A DNA stretch of 64,000 nt from Marinihelvus sp963695135. GTDB lineage: Bacteria; Pseudomonadota; Gammaproteobacteria; Xanthomonadales; SZUA-36. Both the position numbers and the translations under genes were made by a program. Each line of letters opens with the position of its first letter. Within the stretch, counting starts at the first letter, position 1. The stretch covers positions 310,001 to 374,000 of the forward strand of contig CAVOGA010000001.1 in assembly GCA_963695135.1 (NCBI GenBank). Direction: 5' to 3'. The notes under the pieces were generated by a model that saw only the letters and a list, made by a program, of their open reading frames with translations, had not been told where the DNA came from and ran no database searches. Positions 37,193 through 44,270 of this stretch are shown here, one piece after another.

Positions 37193-37729
37193 TTACCATT
37201 GTTGCGGCACCTTGCGAAGTTTGGACGTGTCGTAACCCATGTCTGCCATCAGCGTGACCAGTTCCGCGTAGCGGTCATCGGGAATGGCGGGCTCGCGCGC
37301 CATCAGCCACACATAGTCGCGCTTGTTGCGTCCAATGATGGTGATGGAGTAGTCCTCATCCAGGTAAACGATACGAAAATCGGCCTTGATCGGCCAGATA
37401 AAGCGCATGCCCCAGACGGCGTTGTTCTCGCTCTGCACGAAGCCCTTGGGGTTGTACTCCTTTCGCTCGCCATCGAAACCGCCCTCGCGAAACGTGAAGG
37501 TGGTGGCAATCGTGCCGTCATCATTGAGCGCGTAACTTTCCACCGCGTTGTAGGCATCGGTCTCGATGAAGGTCGGAATGTTGCCGATCACGTACCAGTC
37601 GCCCATGAAGCGCTCCAGATCCACGTAATCGACGGGCTTCAGCGGCTCCATGCTGCTACAGCCCACGGCCAGCAGCGCCAGGGCGGCAAGGCCCCAGCTG
37701 CGCAACGATGTCGTTCGAAATGATTTCAT
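37193..37729 (-). CDS. Lipocalin (Blc-like) outer-membrane lipoprotein, intact
   Basis: 178 residues in one frame. Signal peptide with lipobox LAVGC, then VDLERFMGDWYVIGNIPTF, where GDWY is the lipocalin first structural element, and later WGMRFIWPIKADFRIVYLDEDY and RDYVWLMAREP. The predicted barrel would bind lysophospholipid or fatty acid at the outer membrane. It differs clearly from the frameshifted lipocalin at 27 kb, so the cluster holds two divergent members. It lies within the light-response operon between DUF1295 and the desaturase. Confidence 0.9.
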   Translation of the reverse strand: MKSFRTTSLRSWGLAALALLAVGCSSMEPLKPVDYVDLERFMGDWYVIGNIPTFIETDAYNAVESYALNDDGTIATTFTFREGGFDGERKEYNPKGFVQSENNAVWGMRFIWPIKADFRIVYLDEDYSITIIGRNKRDYVWLMAREPAIPDDRYAELVTLMADMGYDTSKLRKVPQQW

Positions 37730-37754
37730 GATTGATTCTCATCAGGTTCTTCAG

Positions 37755-38532
37755 TCAGCCGCGGTTGCGCGGCGGACCGGGAAAAAACGCATTTGTGCGC
37801 TTTATGTAGTCGGCGTAAGCCGGCCGCCGGTCTTTTATGTCCTTTTCCAGCAGGGTCACACCGGAAACCCGCAGCAGCAGGAAGGACATGAGCAGCGGCG
37901 AGCCGATGGTCCACCAGCCGCCAGCCGCGACCGCAATCAGGTAGTAGCCCCACCAGAGGGCAAACTCACCAAAATAGTTCGGGTGACGAGTGTAGCGCCA
38001 CAGGCCCGAATCGAGCACCTTGCCCTGGTTATCCGGGTTGGCCTTGAAGCGCGCCAACTGGTTATCTCCACCGACCTCGAACACCATCCCCAGGCACCAC
38101 AGGGCTACGCCCTGCCAGGTCCAGCCAGCCCAGCGGCGCGGCACCGCCAATGCCCAGCGCCAGGGGCATGGCGACCAGCCAGGCCAGCAGCGCCTGCAGG
38201 CCGAACACGATGTACAGGCTCTTGAACCAGAAGCCTGGCTGGTTGTTGGCACGGATTTCCTGGTAGCGACGGTCTTCTCCGTCGCCATGGTTGCGCTTGG
38301 TGATGTAGTAGGAGAGACGCAAGGACCAGGCCGTAACCAGCACCAGGACCAGCACGGCCCGGCCGCTCATCACATCCAGCTGCCAGGCGTAACCCAGCGC
38401 CACGATCAGAAACATCAGCGACCAGAGGCTGTCAACGATGCTGACATCCTTGCGCGGCACGCTGATGCCCCAGAACACCAGGGCAACGGCGACCAGGCAG
38501 GCGAGCATGATGCTGTAGGCAATCCAGTCCAT
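37755..38532 (-). CDS. DUF1295 membrane protein (steroid 5-alpha-reductase-like), one frameshift
   Basis: About 258 residues. From ATG 38532: helices including ACLVAVALVFWGISV and SLWSLMFLIVALGYAW, then YYITKRNHGDGEDRRYQEIR. After an indel near 38112 the other frame gives WCLGMVFEVGGDNQLARFK and the C-terminal YTRHPNYFGEFALWWGYYL typical of ICMT/steroid-reductase-like membrane enzymes. The HPNY motif binds cofactor in relatives. The likely substrate is a lipid; the reaction is not known. Commonly clustered with DUF2878 and CFA synthase genes. Confidence 0.86.
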
Positions 38533-38549
38533 GTTCAGCGCGTTAACAT

Positions 38550-39101
38550 TCAGTGGGTCAGCCAGGTCATTGCGGTCGGCCTGCCGGGCACGGTGGTCCC
38601 GTCAAACCGCTCAGCCAGCCGGCTCAGCAAGGGCATGAGCAAACCCCACATCAGCGCAAGCGCCAGTAGGGCGGGCAAGGGCTGCATGAGCTCCAGCGCA
38701 CCCAGGCGGGCGCCCAGCAAGTACACCAGCGGACCGCTCACCAGGCCGAAACCGACCGCCAGCAAGGGCCGGCCCCGCAGCCAGCGCATGCTGCCATTCA
38801 ATGTTGTCGCGAAACCGGCCCACATGAAAATGATCCAGTAGGGGGCGATGCCCGGCAAAAACAGGCCTTCCCGGTAGCCCACGAGGCCAGCGGCAACCAG
38901 TGCACTGTCCAGCACCAGCCCGATCAACATGGCCAGCACGACCAGGATGGCTTCCTGCCCCGGGCGGGCCACGATGCTCAGGTGCAGGGCGACAACCATC
39001 AGCACGATCATCGGGCCCACCCAGGGCAGGCCGGAGGCAGCGCCGAGCACACTGCCAAGCCAGCCGGCCTGGAAGGCCAGGAAGTTAACGATCGTGTTCA
39101 T
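38550..39101 (-). CDS. DUF2878 integral membrane protein
   Basis: 183 residues, almost entirely hydrophobic, with about five to six helices (VNFLAFQAGWLGSVLGAA, VGPMIVLMVVALHLSIV, AILVVLAMLIGLVLDSALVAAG). This composition and the position between DUF1295 and a CFA-type methyltransferase match DUF2878. Function unknown. The start ATG at 39101 overlaps the methyltransferase stop by 4 bases. Confidence 0.82.
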   Translation of the reverse strand: MNTIVNFLAFQAGWLGSVLGAASGLPWVGPMIVLMVVALHLSIVARPGQEAILVVLAMLIGLVLDSALVAAGLVGYREGLFLPGIAPYWIIFMWAGFATTLNGSMRWLRGRPLLAVGFGLVSGPLVYLLGARLGALELMQPLPALLALALMWGLLMPLLSRLAERFDGTTVPGRPTAMTWLTH

Positions 39102-40186
39102 GTCTGACTGTCCTGCTGACGCACGAAGCGGTAGTGGCTCACGAGCCACTCCTGTCCGTTGTTCAGGCCGAACAGTTCGGCGCAGGCCATGAAGAAGATA
39201 CGCCAGCGCTGAATCCACTGCTGTACCCTGGCGTCGCCGTAGACCGGCGCCAGCACCTCGCGGGCCTCTTTACGGTTCGCATCAAGCAGCGCCAGCCAGG
39301 CATTGGCAGTCTTTTCGTAATGCGTGCCATCCCAGAGCCACTGTTCTTCCAGGCGCAGGTCACGCTGGAAGCGCAGGGGCAGGTCAGCGCTGGGCATGAT
39401 GCCGCCGCTGAAAAAGTGCCGGCTCATCCAGTCGCTGGGCCCGTTGTCCTCGAAGGCATAAGGCGTGGAACGGTGGCAGAAGATGTGCATGAAAAACTGT
39501 CCGCCCGGTTTCAGCCAGCGACTGATCCGTCCGAACAGGGTCTGGTAGTTCCGCATGTGCTCGAACATTTCGACAGAAACGGCGCGGTCGAAGCGCTCGT
39601 CGATATCGAAATCGTTCATGTCCGCAGTGATTACCCGCACGTTGTCCAGGCCGCGCCGCTGGACCTCCGACTCGATATAGCGCCGCTGCGGCGCCGAATT
39701 GCTCACCGATGTCACGCGGCAATTCGGATATTGGCTGGCGATCCACAGGGTCAGGGAGCCCCAACCGCAGCCCAGGTCGAGGACATCCATACCGTCTTCG
39801 ATACCGGCGCGCTCGGCGCTGATTGACAGCGAAAGGGCCTCCGCGTCATCCAGGGTCCGGGTGGTTTCATCCCAGAAGCACGAGCTGTATTTGCGGTGCT
39901 TGCCCAGCGCGATGGCGAAAAATTCCGGCGGCACCTCGTAATGCTGTTCGTTCGCAAGCTCGGGAACCGGCGCAACCTCGGCCTGTTCCATCGCACGCAC
40001 GAAGGCATTCTTTAAGTCCGCGGATGCCTCCACGTCCAGCGCCTGGATCTCCGCCAGGCGATCCCGGCACAGCCGGCGGATGCCCGCGCGAATGACACTG
40101 TCCGGGACCAGGCCCATTTCGGCCCAGCCGATCGCCCGGCTGCCGGATTTGCCCGTGTTGCTCATCTGTTCTGCTTCCACCGCCAT
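39098..40186 (-). CDS. CFA-synthase-like SAM-dependent methyltransferase
   Basis: 362 residues in one frame. The SAM site reads MDVLDLGCGWGSLTLWIASQYP, followed by ITADMNDFDIDERFD and VSVEMFEHMRNY, then the C-terminal helix-rich part. It is shorter than and distinct from the frameshifted CFA synthase at 33 kb, lacking its N-terminal domain. Such paralogues sit in singlet-oxygen/light clusters and may methylate unsaturated phospholipid acyl chains. It follows the photoreceptor gene by 22 bases. Confidence 0.88.
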   Translation of the reverse strand: MAVEAEQMSNTGKSGSRAIGWAEMGLVPDSVIRAGIRRLCRDRLAEIQALDVEASADLKNAFVRAMEQAEVAPVPELANEQHYEVPPEFFAIALGKHRKYSSCFWDETTRTLDDAEALSLSISAERAGIEDGMDVLDLGCGWGSLTLWIASQYPNCRVTSVSNSAPQRRYIESEVQRRGLDNVRVITADMNDFDIDERFDRAVSVEMFEHMRNYQTLFGRISRWLKPGGQFFMHIFCHRSTPYAFEDNGPSDWMSRHFFSGGIMPSADLPLRFQRDLRLEEQWLWDGTHYEKTANAWLALLDANRKEAREVLAPVYGDARVQQWIQRWRIFFMACAELFGLNNGQEWLVSHYRFVRQQDSQT

Positions 40187-40208
40187 GTCAACCTCCCATT
40201 ATGAGCCC

Positions 40209-41162
40209 TCAGCTTTTGCGGGGCACCAGTTTTTCCAGTCGGGCCAGGCCCGTATCCACGTCCGTGCCCAGCGACTCGATGCCGCAGCGGCGCAGGGCGT
40301 CCAGGTAACGGACACTCGCGGCGCCGCCCATGAGGACGGGCACCGCCGCCGCCTCCACCAGCGCCGGCAGCCTGTTCCTGAGCAAATCACCGGACAGTTC
40401 CATCAGCGCGGACAGCACAATGGCGGCACAGCCGGTTTTTTCCGCCGCCACCGCCAGTTCTTCCAGGGGCATATCTGCACCGAGGATGACCGGACGAAAG
40501 CCGGCCTCGTTGGCGCCCAGCGCCAGCAACAGCAGGCCGATTTCGTGGCGCTCGCCGGGCACACAGGCCATCAGCAACCGCGGCCCGGGACCACTGCGGG
40601 CCCGGTGGTGAAAACGGGCGCCCAGGGTGTTGCGCAGGTAAAACCCGAAGAAATGCTCCTCGGCGATCGATCCCTCGCCGCTGGACCAACGGCGACCCAA
40701 CTCCACCAGCAGCGGGTATACAAGACGCCGGGTGACTTCCTGAATGCGGAACCTGGACAGCGCCTCGTTATACACCGCGTCCAGCGCCTCTTCGTCAAAC
40801 CGGATGATCGCCGACAACATGCCATCCATCAGCCGCTGCCAGGTATCCTGCTCCCCGGGGCGGCCGGCGGCATCTTTTGCCGGCGGCCTGCCTTGGTTTT
40901 CCTCACGATCCAGGTAAGAGCCTACCTCGCCGATGCGCATACCGCGGTCAAGTAGCGCGACCACCCGGTGTATGCGGTCGACCTGCGCCTGGCTGTAGAG
41001 CCGGTGGCCACTCGCCTTGCGTTGCGGCATGACGATGCCGTAGCGGGTCTCCCAGGCGCGTAAGGTAATGGCCTTGACGCCAGTGAGGTGCGCCACGGCC
41101 CGAATGGGATAAAGACCCGTTTGCGCGTCATCGTTCATCGGCAAGGCACTGATCCTGTTCAA
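40209..41162 (-). CDS. LitR/CarH-type B12-dependent MerR photoreceptor
   Basis: 317 residues. MerR winged helix at about 16-85 (YPIRAVAHLTGVKAITLRAWETRYG). Cobalamin-binding part: W159 and E169-H170 form the W-x9-EH motif of CarH, and E204, H206 and G209 form ExHxxG, whose His binds cobalt from below. In CarH the residue after the Trp is the light-state upper His ligand as I recall; here it is Ser160. Such proteins repress in the dark with adenosylcobalamin and release DNA in light. A TTG at 41162 with GGGAG upstream is preferred; an ATG at 41138 is the alternative. Confidence 0.9.
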   Translation of the reverse strand: MNRISALPMNDDAQTGLYPIRAVAHLTGVKAITLRAWETRYGIVMPQRKASGHRLYSQAQVDRIHRVVALLDRGMRIGEVGSYLDREENQGRPPAKDAAGRPGEQDTWQRLMDGMLSAIIRFDEEALDAVYNEALSRFRIQEVTRRLVYPLLVELGRRWSSGEGSIAEEHFFGFYLRNTLGARFHHRARSGPGPRLLMACVPGERHEIGLLLLALGANEAGFRPVILGADMPLEELAVAAEKTGCAAIVLSALMELSGDLLRNRLPALVEAAAVPVLMGGAASVRYLDALRRCGIESLGTDVDTGLARLEKLVPRKS

Positions 41163-41186
41163 AGCAACTCCCGCTGGCGGAGGTTC

Positions 41187-41215
41187 AGTGTACGGCCGGC
41201 CCAGGGTCTAAGCAA
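41187..41215 (-). promoter_or_regulatory. Sigma-70 promoter of the LitR-type regulator operon
   Basis: On the minus strand TTGCTT (41215-41210) and TACACT (41192-41187) are separated by 17 bases, giving a start about 18 bases before the TTG codon. The -35 overlaps TAAGCAA (41209-41215), which lies 12 bases from TATACAA (41221-41227); this is close to, but not exactly, the 11-bp repeat found elsewhere, and the second copy overlaps a terminator U-tract. Autoregulation is therefore only suggested. Confidence 0.55.
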
Positions 41216-41223
41216 TTTCCTAT

Positions 41224-41252
41224 ACAAAAAAACCCCGGCATCATGCCGGGGT
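41224..41252 (-). terminator. Rho-independent terminator upstream of the LitR-type gene
   Basis: Reading the minus strand, ACCCCGGCAT and ATGCCGGGGT form a 10-bp self-complementary stem followed by seven T residues. It lies upstream of the regulator promoter, so it must end a transcript that starts further to the right on the minus strand, where no minus-strand gene exists. Confidence 0.85.
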
Positions 41253-41412
41253 CCAAGGTCATTCGGGAATGAATGAGGGTACAGAGGATCACATTCCCAG
41301 GGAGTAAACGAGTTAGGATTCAGCGGCGGCGCTATGTTCCGCGCTTCATCATTAACCTGTCGCGAATGTAATTCAGCTCTCGTGAAAGCCGCGTCAAGTT
41401 AAATTCACCCTG
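41225..41412 (-). ncRNA. Second candidate small RNA, about 185 nt
   Basis: A strong minus-strand terminator at 41224-41252 has no gene behind it: the next gene to the right is transcribed the other way. A CATAAT -10-like element lies near 41423-41418, without a clear -35, just after the degenerate repeat at 41423-41440. Between them the strand can form TTCAC/GTGAA (41404-41418) and TCATTC/GAATGA (41259-41276) hairpins and shows no convincing open frame. A cobalamin riboswitch was considered and not supported. Confidence 0.4.
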
Positions 41413-41422
41413 TGTGAATTAT

Positions 41423-41440
41423 GATACAAAAACTATACGA
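41423..41440. promoter_or_regulatory. Degenerate copy of the 11-bp repeat operator
   Basis: GATACAA at 41423-41429 and TATACGA at 41434-41440 are 11 bases apart, each one mismatch from the TAWACAA boxes found near phrB and the 31-kb small RNA. The element sits between the CIA30 gene and the second small-RNA candidate and could control either. Weak on its own. Confidence 0.3.
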
Positions 41441-41465
41441 CTTCTCCACACGGAGCACCTGAAGT

Positions 41466-41966
41466 GTGCTGAGCTTCCTGATGACCGCCATGATCAACCT
41501 GAGCACCGGCCCCTGGATCATCGTCAATGACGGCGTCATGGGCGGCCGTTCCAGCGCCCGCATCGAGGCGACGGATGACGGCATTCGCTTCGCGGGCTAC
41601 CTGTCCCTTGAGAACAACGGCGGTTTCAGCTCGACCCGCCACCTGCTGGCAGAGGCGCCAACGGGCATGTCCGGCGTGCGCATGAAGCTGCGCGGCGACG
41701 GGCGCTCCTACCAGCTGCGTCTTCGCCAGGACCAGCGTTATGACGGCGTGGCCTGGAGCGCCCCATTCCGCACCACCGGCGAGTGGCAAACCGTCGAGTT
41801 CCGGTTCGCCGACTTTGAGCCCGTGTTCCGCGGCCGGAGCGTACCCGGCGCCGGGGCGGTTGATCCGGCCGCGGTCACGCAGATCGGCATCATGCTCGCG
41901 GACAAGCAGGAAGGGCCTTTCGCACTCGAGATCAGTCAACTGGGTTTTTACCGGGCTGACGACTGA
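41466..41966 (+). CDS. CIA30 / NDUFAF1-like family protein
   Basis: 166 residues with a jelly-roll-like domain: WIIVNDGVMGGRSSARIE, FAGYLSLENNGGFSSTRHLL, RLRQDQRYDGVAWSAPFRTTGEW and VTQIGIMLADKQEGPFALEIS are the family blocks. In mitochondria the relative assists complex I assembly; bacterial members are uncharacterised and may bind carbohydrate or flavin-associated proteins. The GTG at 41466 has GGAG ten bases upstream; an ATG at 41481 is also possible. Confidence 0.85.
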   Translation: MLSFLMTAMINLSTGPWIIVNDGVMGGRSSARIEATDDGIRFAGYLSLENNGGFSSTRHLLAEAPTGMSGVRMKLRGDGRSYQLRLRQDQRYDGVAWSAPFRTTGEWQTVEFRFADFEPVFRGRSVPGAGAVDPAAVTQIGIMLADKQEGPFALEISQLGFYRADD

Positions 41967-42066
41967 ACCCGGGGGCGCCCGTGCACGGTCCGCAGGCATG
42001 ACTGATGGACCTTAAAAACCCCCGGGTCCTGCCGTATGCTCTGCGCTTACCTTGAGGGGGGTCGAC

Positions 42067-42588
42067 ATGTCCTTTACCAATCTGCCCGTTGATTCAGAGG
42101 CCCTGCCCCGGGCTGCCGAACTCGATCTGAAACCCCTGCCGGAAGAACACCGGCGGGAAATTATCGTGCAGAGCCTGATCACCCTGGCCATCATTACGGC
42201 ATCTGCGCTGATTCCCCAGCTGATCACCGCCATACCCCCGGAGGTGCGTCGCGGGTTACTTCTGATTCCTGCTGCGGTGCTGCTGATCGGTGGACTCATC
42301 ACCGTTTTGCTGCTGATCCGGCATCGCTACAAGGGTTACGCGATGCGCGAGCACGACATCGTGTTCCGGACCGGCTTGTTCTGGCGCAAAACCACCGTGC
42401 TGCCCTTCAACCGCATCCAGCATGCAGAGGTGACCCACGGCCCCTTGCAGCGCCGTTTTGGCCTGGCGACCCTGAAGTTCTTCACTGCTGGCGGCGCCAG
42501 CGTCGACCTCAGCATCGAGGGTTTGCACGCCGCGGAGGCCGAAGCCCTTCGCGAGGATATCCTGCGCCGCAGCGCCAATGCCCGCTGA
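42067..42588 (+). CDS. PH domain-containing membrane protein, YdbS-like
   Basis: 173 residues. Two transmembrane helices (SLITLAIITASALIPQLI and LLLIPAAVLLIGGLITVLLLI) precede a bacterial PH (bPH2) domain: YAMREHDIVFRTGLFWRKTTVLPFNRIQHAEVTHGPLQRRFGLATLKFFTAGG. Function unknown; the pair YdbS/YdbT is widespread at the bacterial membrane. Start at 42067 rather than 15 bases upstream because GGGGG lies between them. It overlaps the next gene by 11 bases. Confidence 0.88.
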   Translation: MSFTNLPVDSEALPRAAELDLKPLPEEHRREIIVQSLITLAIITASALIPQLITAIPPEVRRGLLLIPAAVLLIGGLITVLLLIRHRYKGYAMREHDIVFRTGLFWRKTTVLPFNRIQHAEVTHGPLQRRFGLATLKFFTAGGASVDLSIEGLHAAEAEALREDILRRSANAR

Positions 42589-44179
42589 CGCCAACAGCCT
42601 GGCCGGCAGCAACCCCGGCCACGACTGGCAGCGCGTTTCACCACTGTCGGTCATCGACTACGTGGTCACGCTGGTCCGCCAGGGCGTGATCCAGTCCGTG
42701 CCGGCGCTGGCCGTGCTGGTCGCCAGCGCCGCCTCCTCGGAAAGGCTGCAACTGGCCTTCGTGATCCTGGGGGTTGCCGTCCTGCTGCTGCTGATCATCG
42801 TCTATGCCTTCCTTGCATACCTGAGATTCGGCTACCAGCTGACGGACGACCGCATCAATGTGCGCAAGGGGGTGCTGCACCGGGAGCTGTTGAATATCGA
42901 CAAGGACCGGATCCAGAACGTCACGATCCACGAACCGTTCTACTTCCGGCCTTTCTCTCTCGCGGCCCTGGGCATTGATACGGCGGGAAGCAGCGGCAAG
43001 GAGATCCGCCTGCCCGGAATTAGCCTGCTCGAGGCGCGCCGGCTGCGCGACGAGCTGGTTGATGAGGACAGCCTGATGTCAGGCGCCGGTGCCCCGCCGC
43101 AAGAGGATGACCGGCCTGCAGGCGTTGACGCACCGGCCGCGACCGGCTCAGCTGCCCGCGAGGTGCTTGTCCGGCTGACGCGACGGGACGTCATCATTGC
43201 CGGCCTTACCGCCAACTTCATGCTGTGGGCCGTGATTGCCATCGGTACGATTTTCGGCTCCGGCGACACGGCGGAGCACGCGGTTGACTGGCTTTTCAGG
43301 GAGTTCCAGATCAAGGAGACGGTGGCGGCGGCGCGCGCGGAGGGCGGCGACCTGTTTGCCGGTCTGCTGATTCTGGGCGGCATGATGCTTGCGATGATCC
43401 TGCTGCCCCTGATTTCCATTCTTGGCGCCCTGTTTCGCTATGACGGCTACGAACTGAGCGTCAACGGCGACCGCTTCCGCCGCTCCAGCGGCCTGCTCAG
43501 CCGGCATGATGAGTCGGTTCGCCAACACAAGATCCAGGCCGTCACCTGGCGGCAGAACGCGATCGCCCGGGCGCTCGGGCGAATCAACCTGCAACTGCGC
43601 CAGGCCAGTGCGGGCACCGGTCTGGAATCGGGTGACGTGACCGGCGGGGTTTTGCGGCAGACTTTTCCCGTGCCGTCCCTGAGCCGGGACCAGGCCGAAA
43701 CGCTCACTGCGCGCTTTTTGCCGGGCTACCCGCCACATGCCGCCCGCTTTACCCGGGTTGACCTGAGACGCTACCTCACGGTCTCACCCCTGCTGATGCT
43801 GACCCCCCTGGGCGTCGGGCTTGCGCTGCTGGGCTACTTTGTGGACTGGCGTTTCGCCGCCGCCTGGGTGCCGGTTGCCCTGGCCGTTTTTCTGATTCAC
43901 ATCCAGTGCTGGCGCCAGACCGGCTGGGCCGTGGTTGGCGATCATGCGCTGCTGCGCACCGGCTTTATCGGCTCCACCACCAGCGTCTTTCCGCTGTTCA
44001 AGGTCCAGCGTGTGGACGTGACGCAAACCGCGGGCATGCGCCGCCGCGGCCTGGCGCATTGCACGGTGCACCTGGCCTCGCACTCAACCACGCTTCCCTG
44101 GATGGGGGCGGAGGACGCCTTCCGGCTGCGGGACCTGGCGATATTCAAGGCGGAAAGCAGCCGCCAGGCATGGTTCTGA
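42578..44179 (+). CDS. PH domain-containing membrane protein, YdbT-like
   Basis: 533 residues with three bPH2 domains separated by helix pairs: about 75-140 (LTDDRINVRKGVLHRELLNIDKDRIQNV), 285-365 (LSVNGDRFRRSSGLLSRHDESVRQHKIQAV) and 440-510 (HALLRTGFIGSTTSVFPLFKVQRVDVTQT). The repeat of the FNRIQ/KVQRV motif in each is plain. Translationally coupled to the YdbS-like gene. The role is unknown; it is probably a membrane scaffold or transport accessory. Confidence 0.88.
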   Translation: MPADANSLAGSNPGHDWQRVSPLSVIDYVVTLVRQGVIQSVPALAVLVASAASSERLQLAFVILGVAVLLLLIIVYAFLAYLRFGYQLTDDRINVRKGVLHRELLNIDKDRIQNVTIHEPFYFRPFSLAALGIDTAGSSGKEIRLPGISLLEARRLRDELVDEDSLMSGAGAPPQEDDRPAGVDAPAATGSAAREVLVRLTRRDVIIAGLTANFMLWAVIAIGTIFGSGDTAEHAVDWLFREFQIKETVAAARAEGGDLFAGLLILGGMMLAMILLPLISILGALFRYDGYELSVNGDRFRRSSGLLSRHDESVRQHKIQAVTWRQNAIARALGRINLQLRQASAGTGLESGDVTGGVLRQTFPVPSLSRDQAETLTARFLPGYPPHAARFTRVDLRRYLTVSPLLMLTPLGVGLALLGYFVDWRFAAAWVPVALAVFLIHIQCWRQTGWAVVGDHALLRTGFIGSTTSVFPLFKVQRVDVTQTAGMRRRGLAHCTVHLASHSTTLPWMGAEDAFRLRDLAIFKAESSRQAWF

Positions 44180-44212
44180 ACAACTATCGCGTTGCCGGAC
44201 AGCCATGAAAAA

Positions 44213-44252
44213 GCCGCTGCCACCCCGCGCCGGGCGCGGGGACAGCAGCGGC
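44213..44252. terminator. Hairpin between convergent PH-domain and HerA genes
   Basis: GCCGCTGC (44213-44220) pairs with GCAGCGGC (44245-44252), enclosing a further CCCCGCGC/GCGCGGGG stem. A-rich DNA before and GTTTGT after make it a plausible two-way terminator. Confidence 0.6.
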
Positions 44253-44270
44253 GTTTGTCAGAATCCCGCG

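Noticed and set aside
27745..41162. ECF sigma factor/ChrR control of the photolyase-CFA cluster
   Set aside because: These regulators often adjoin such clusters, but none is encoded in the window; the only regulators present are the two MerR proteins.
41163..41465. Cobalamin riboswitch in the leader of the B12 photoreceptor gene
   Set aside because: I looked for the conserved B12 box and the long multi-helix core and found neither; the regulator's promoter lies downstream of the terminator.
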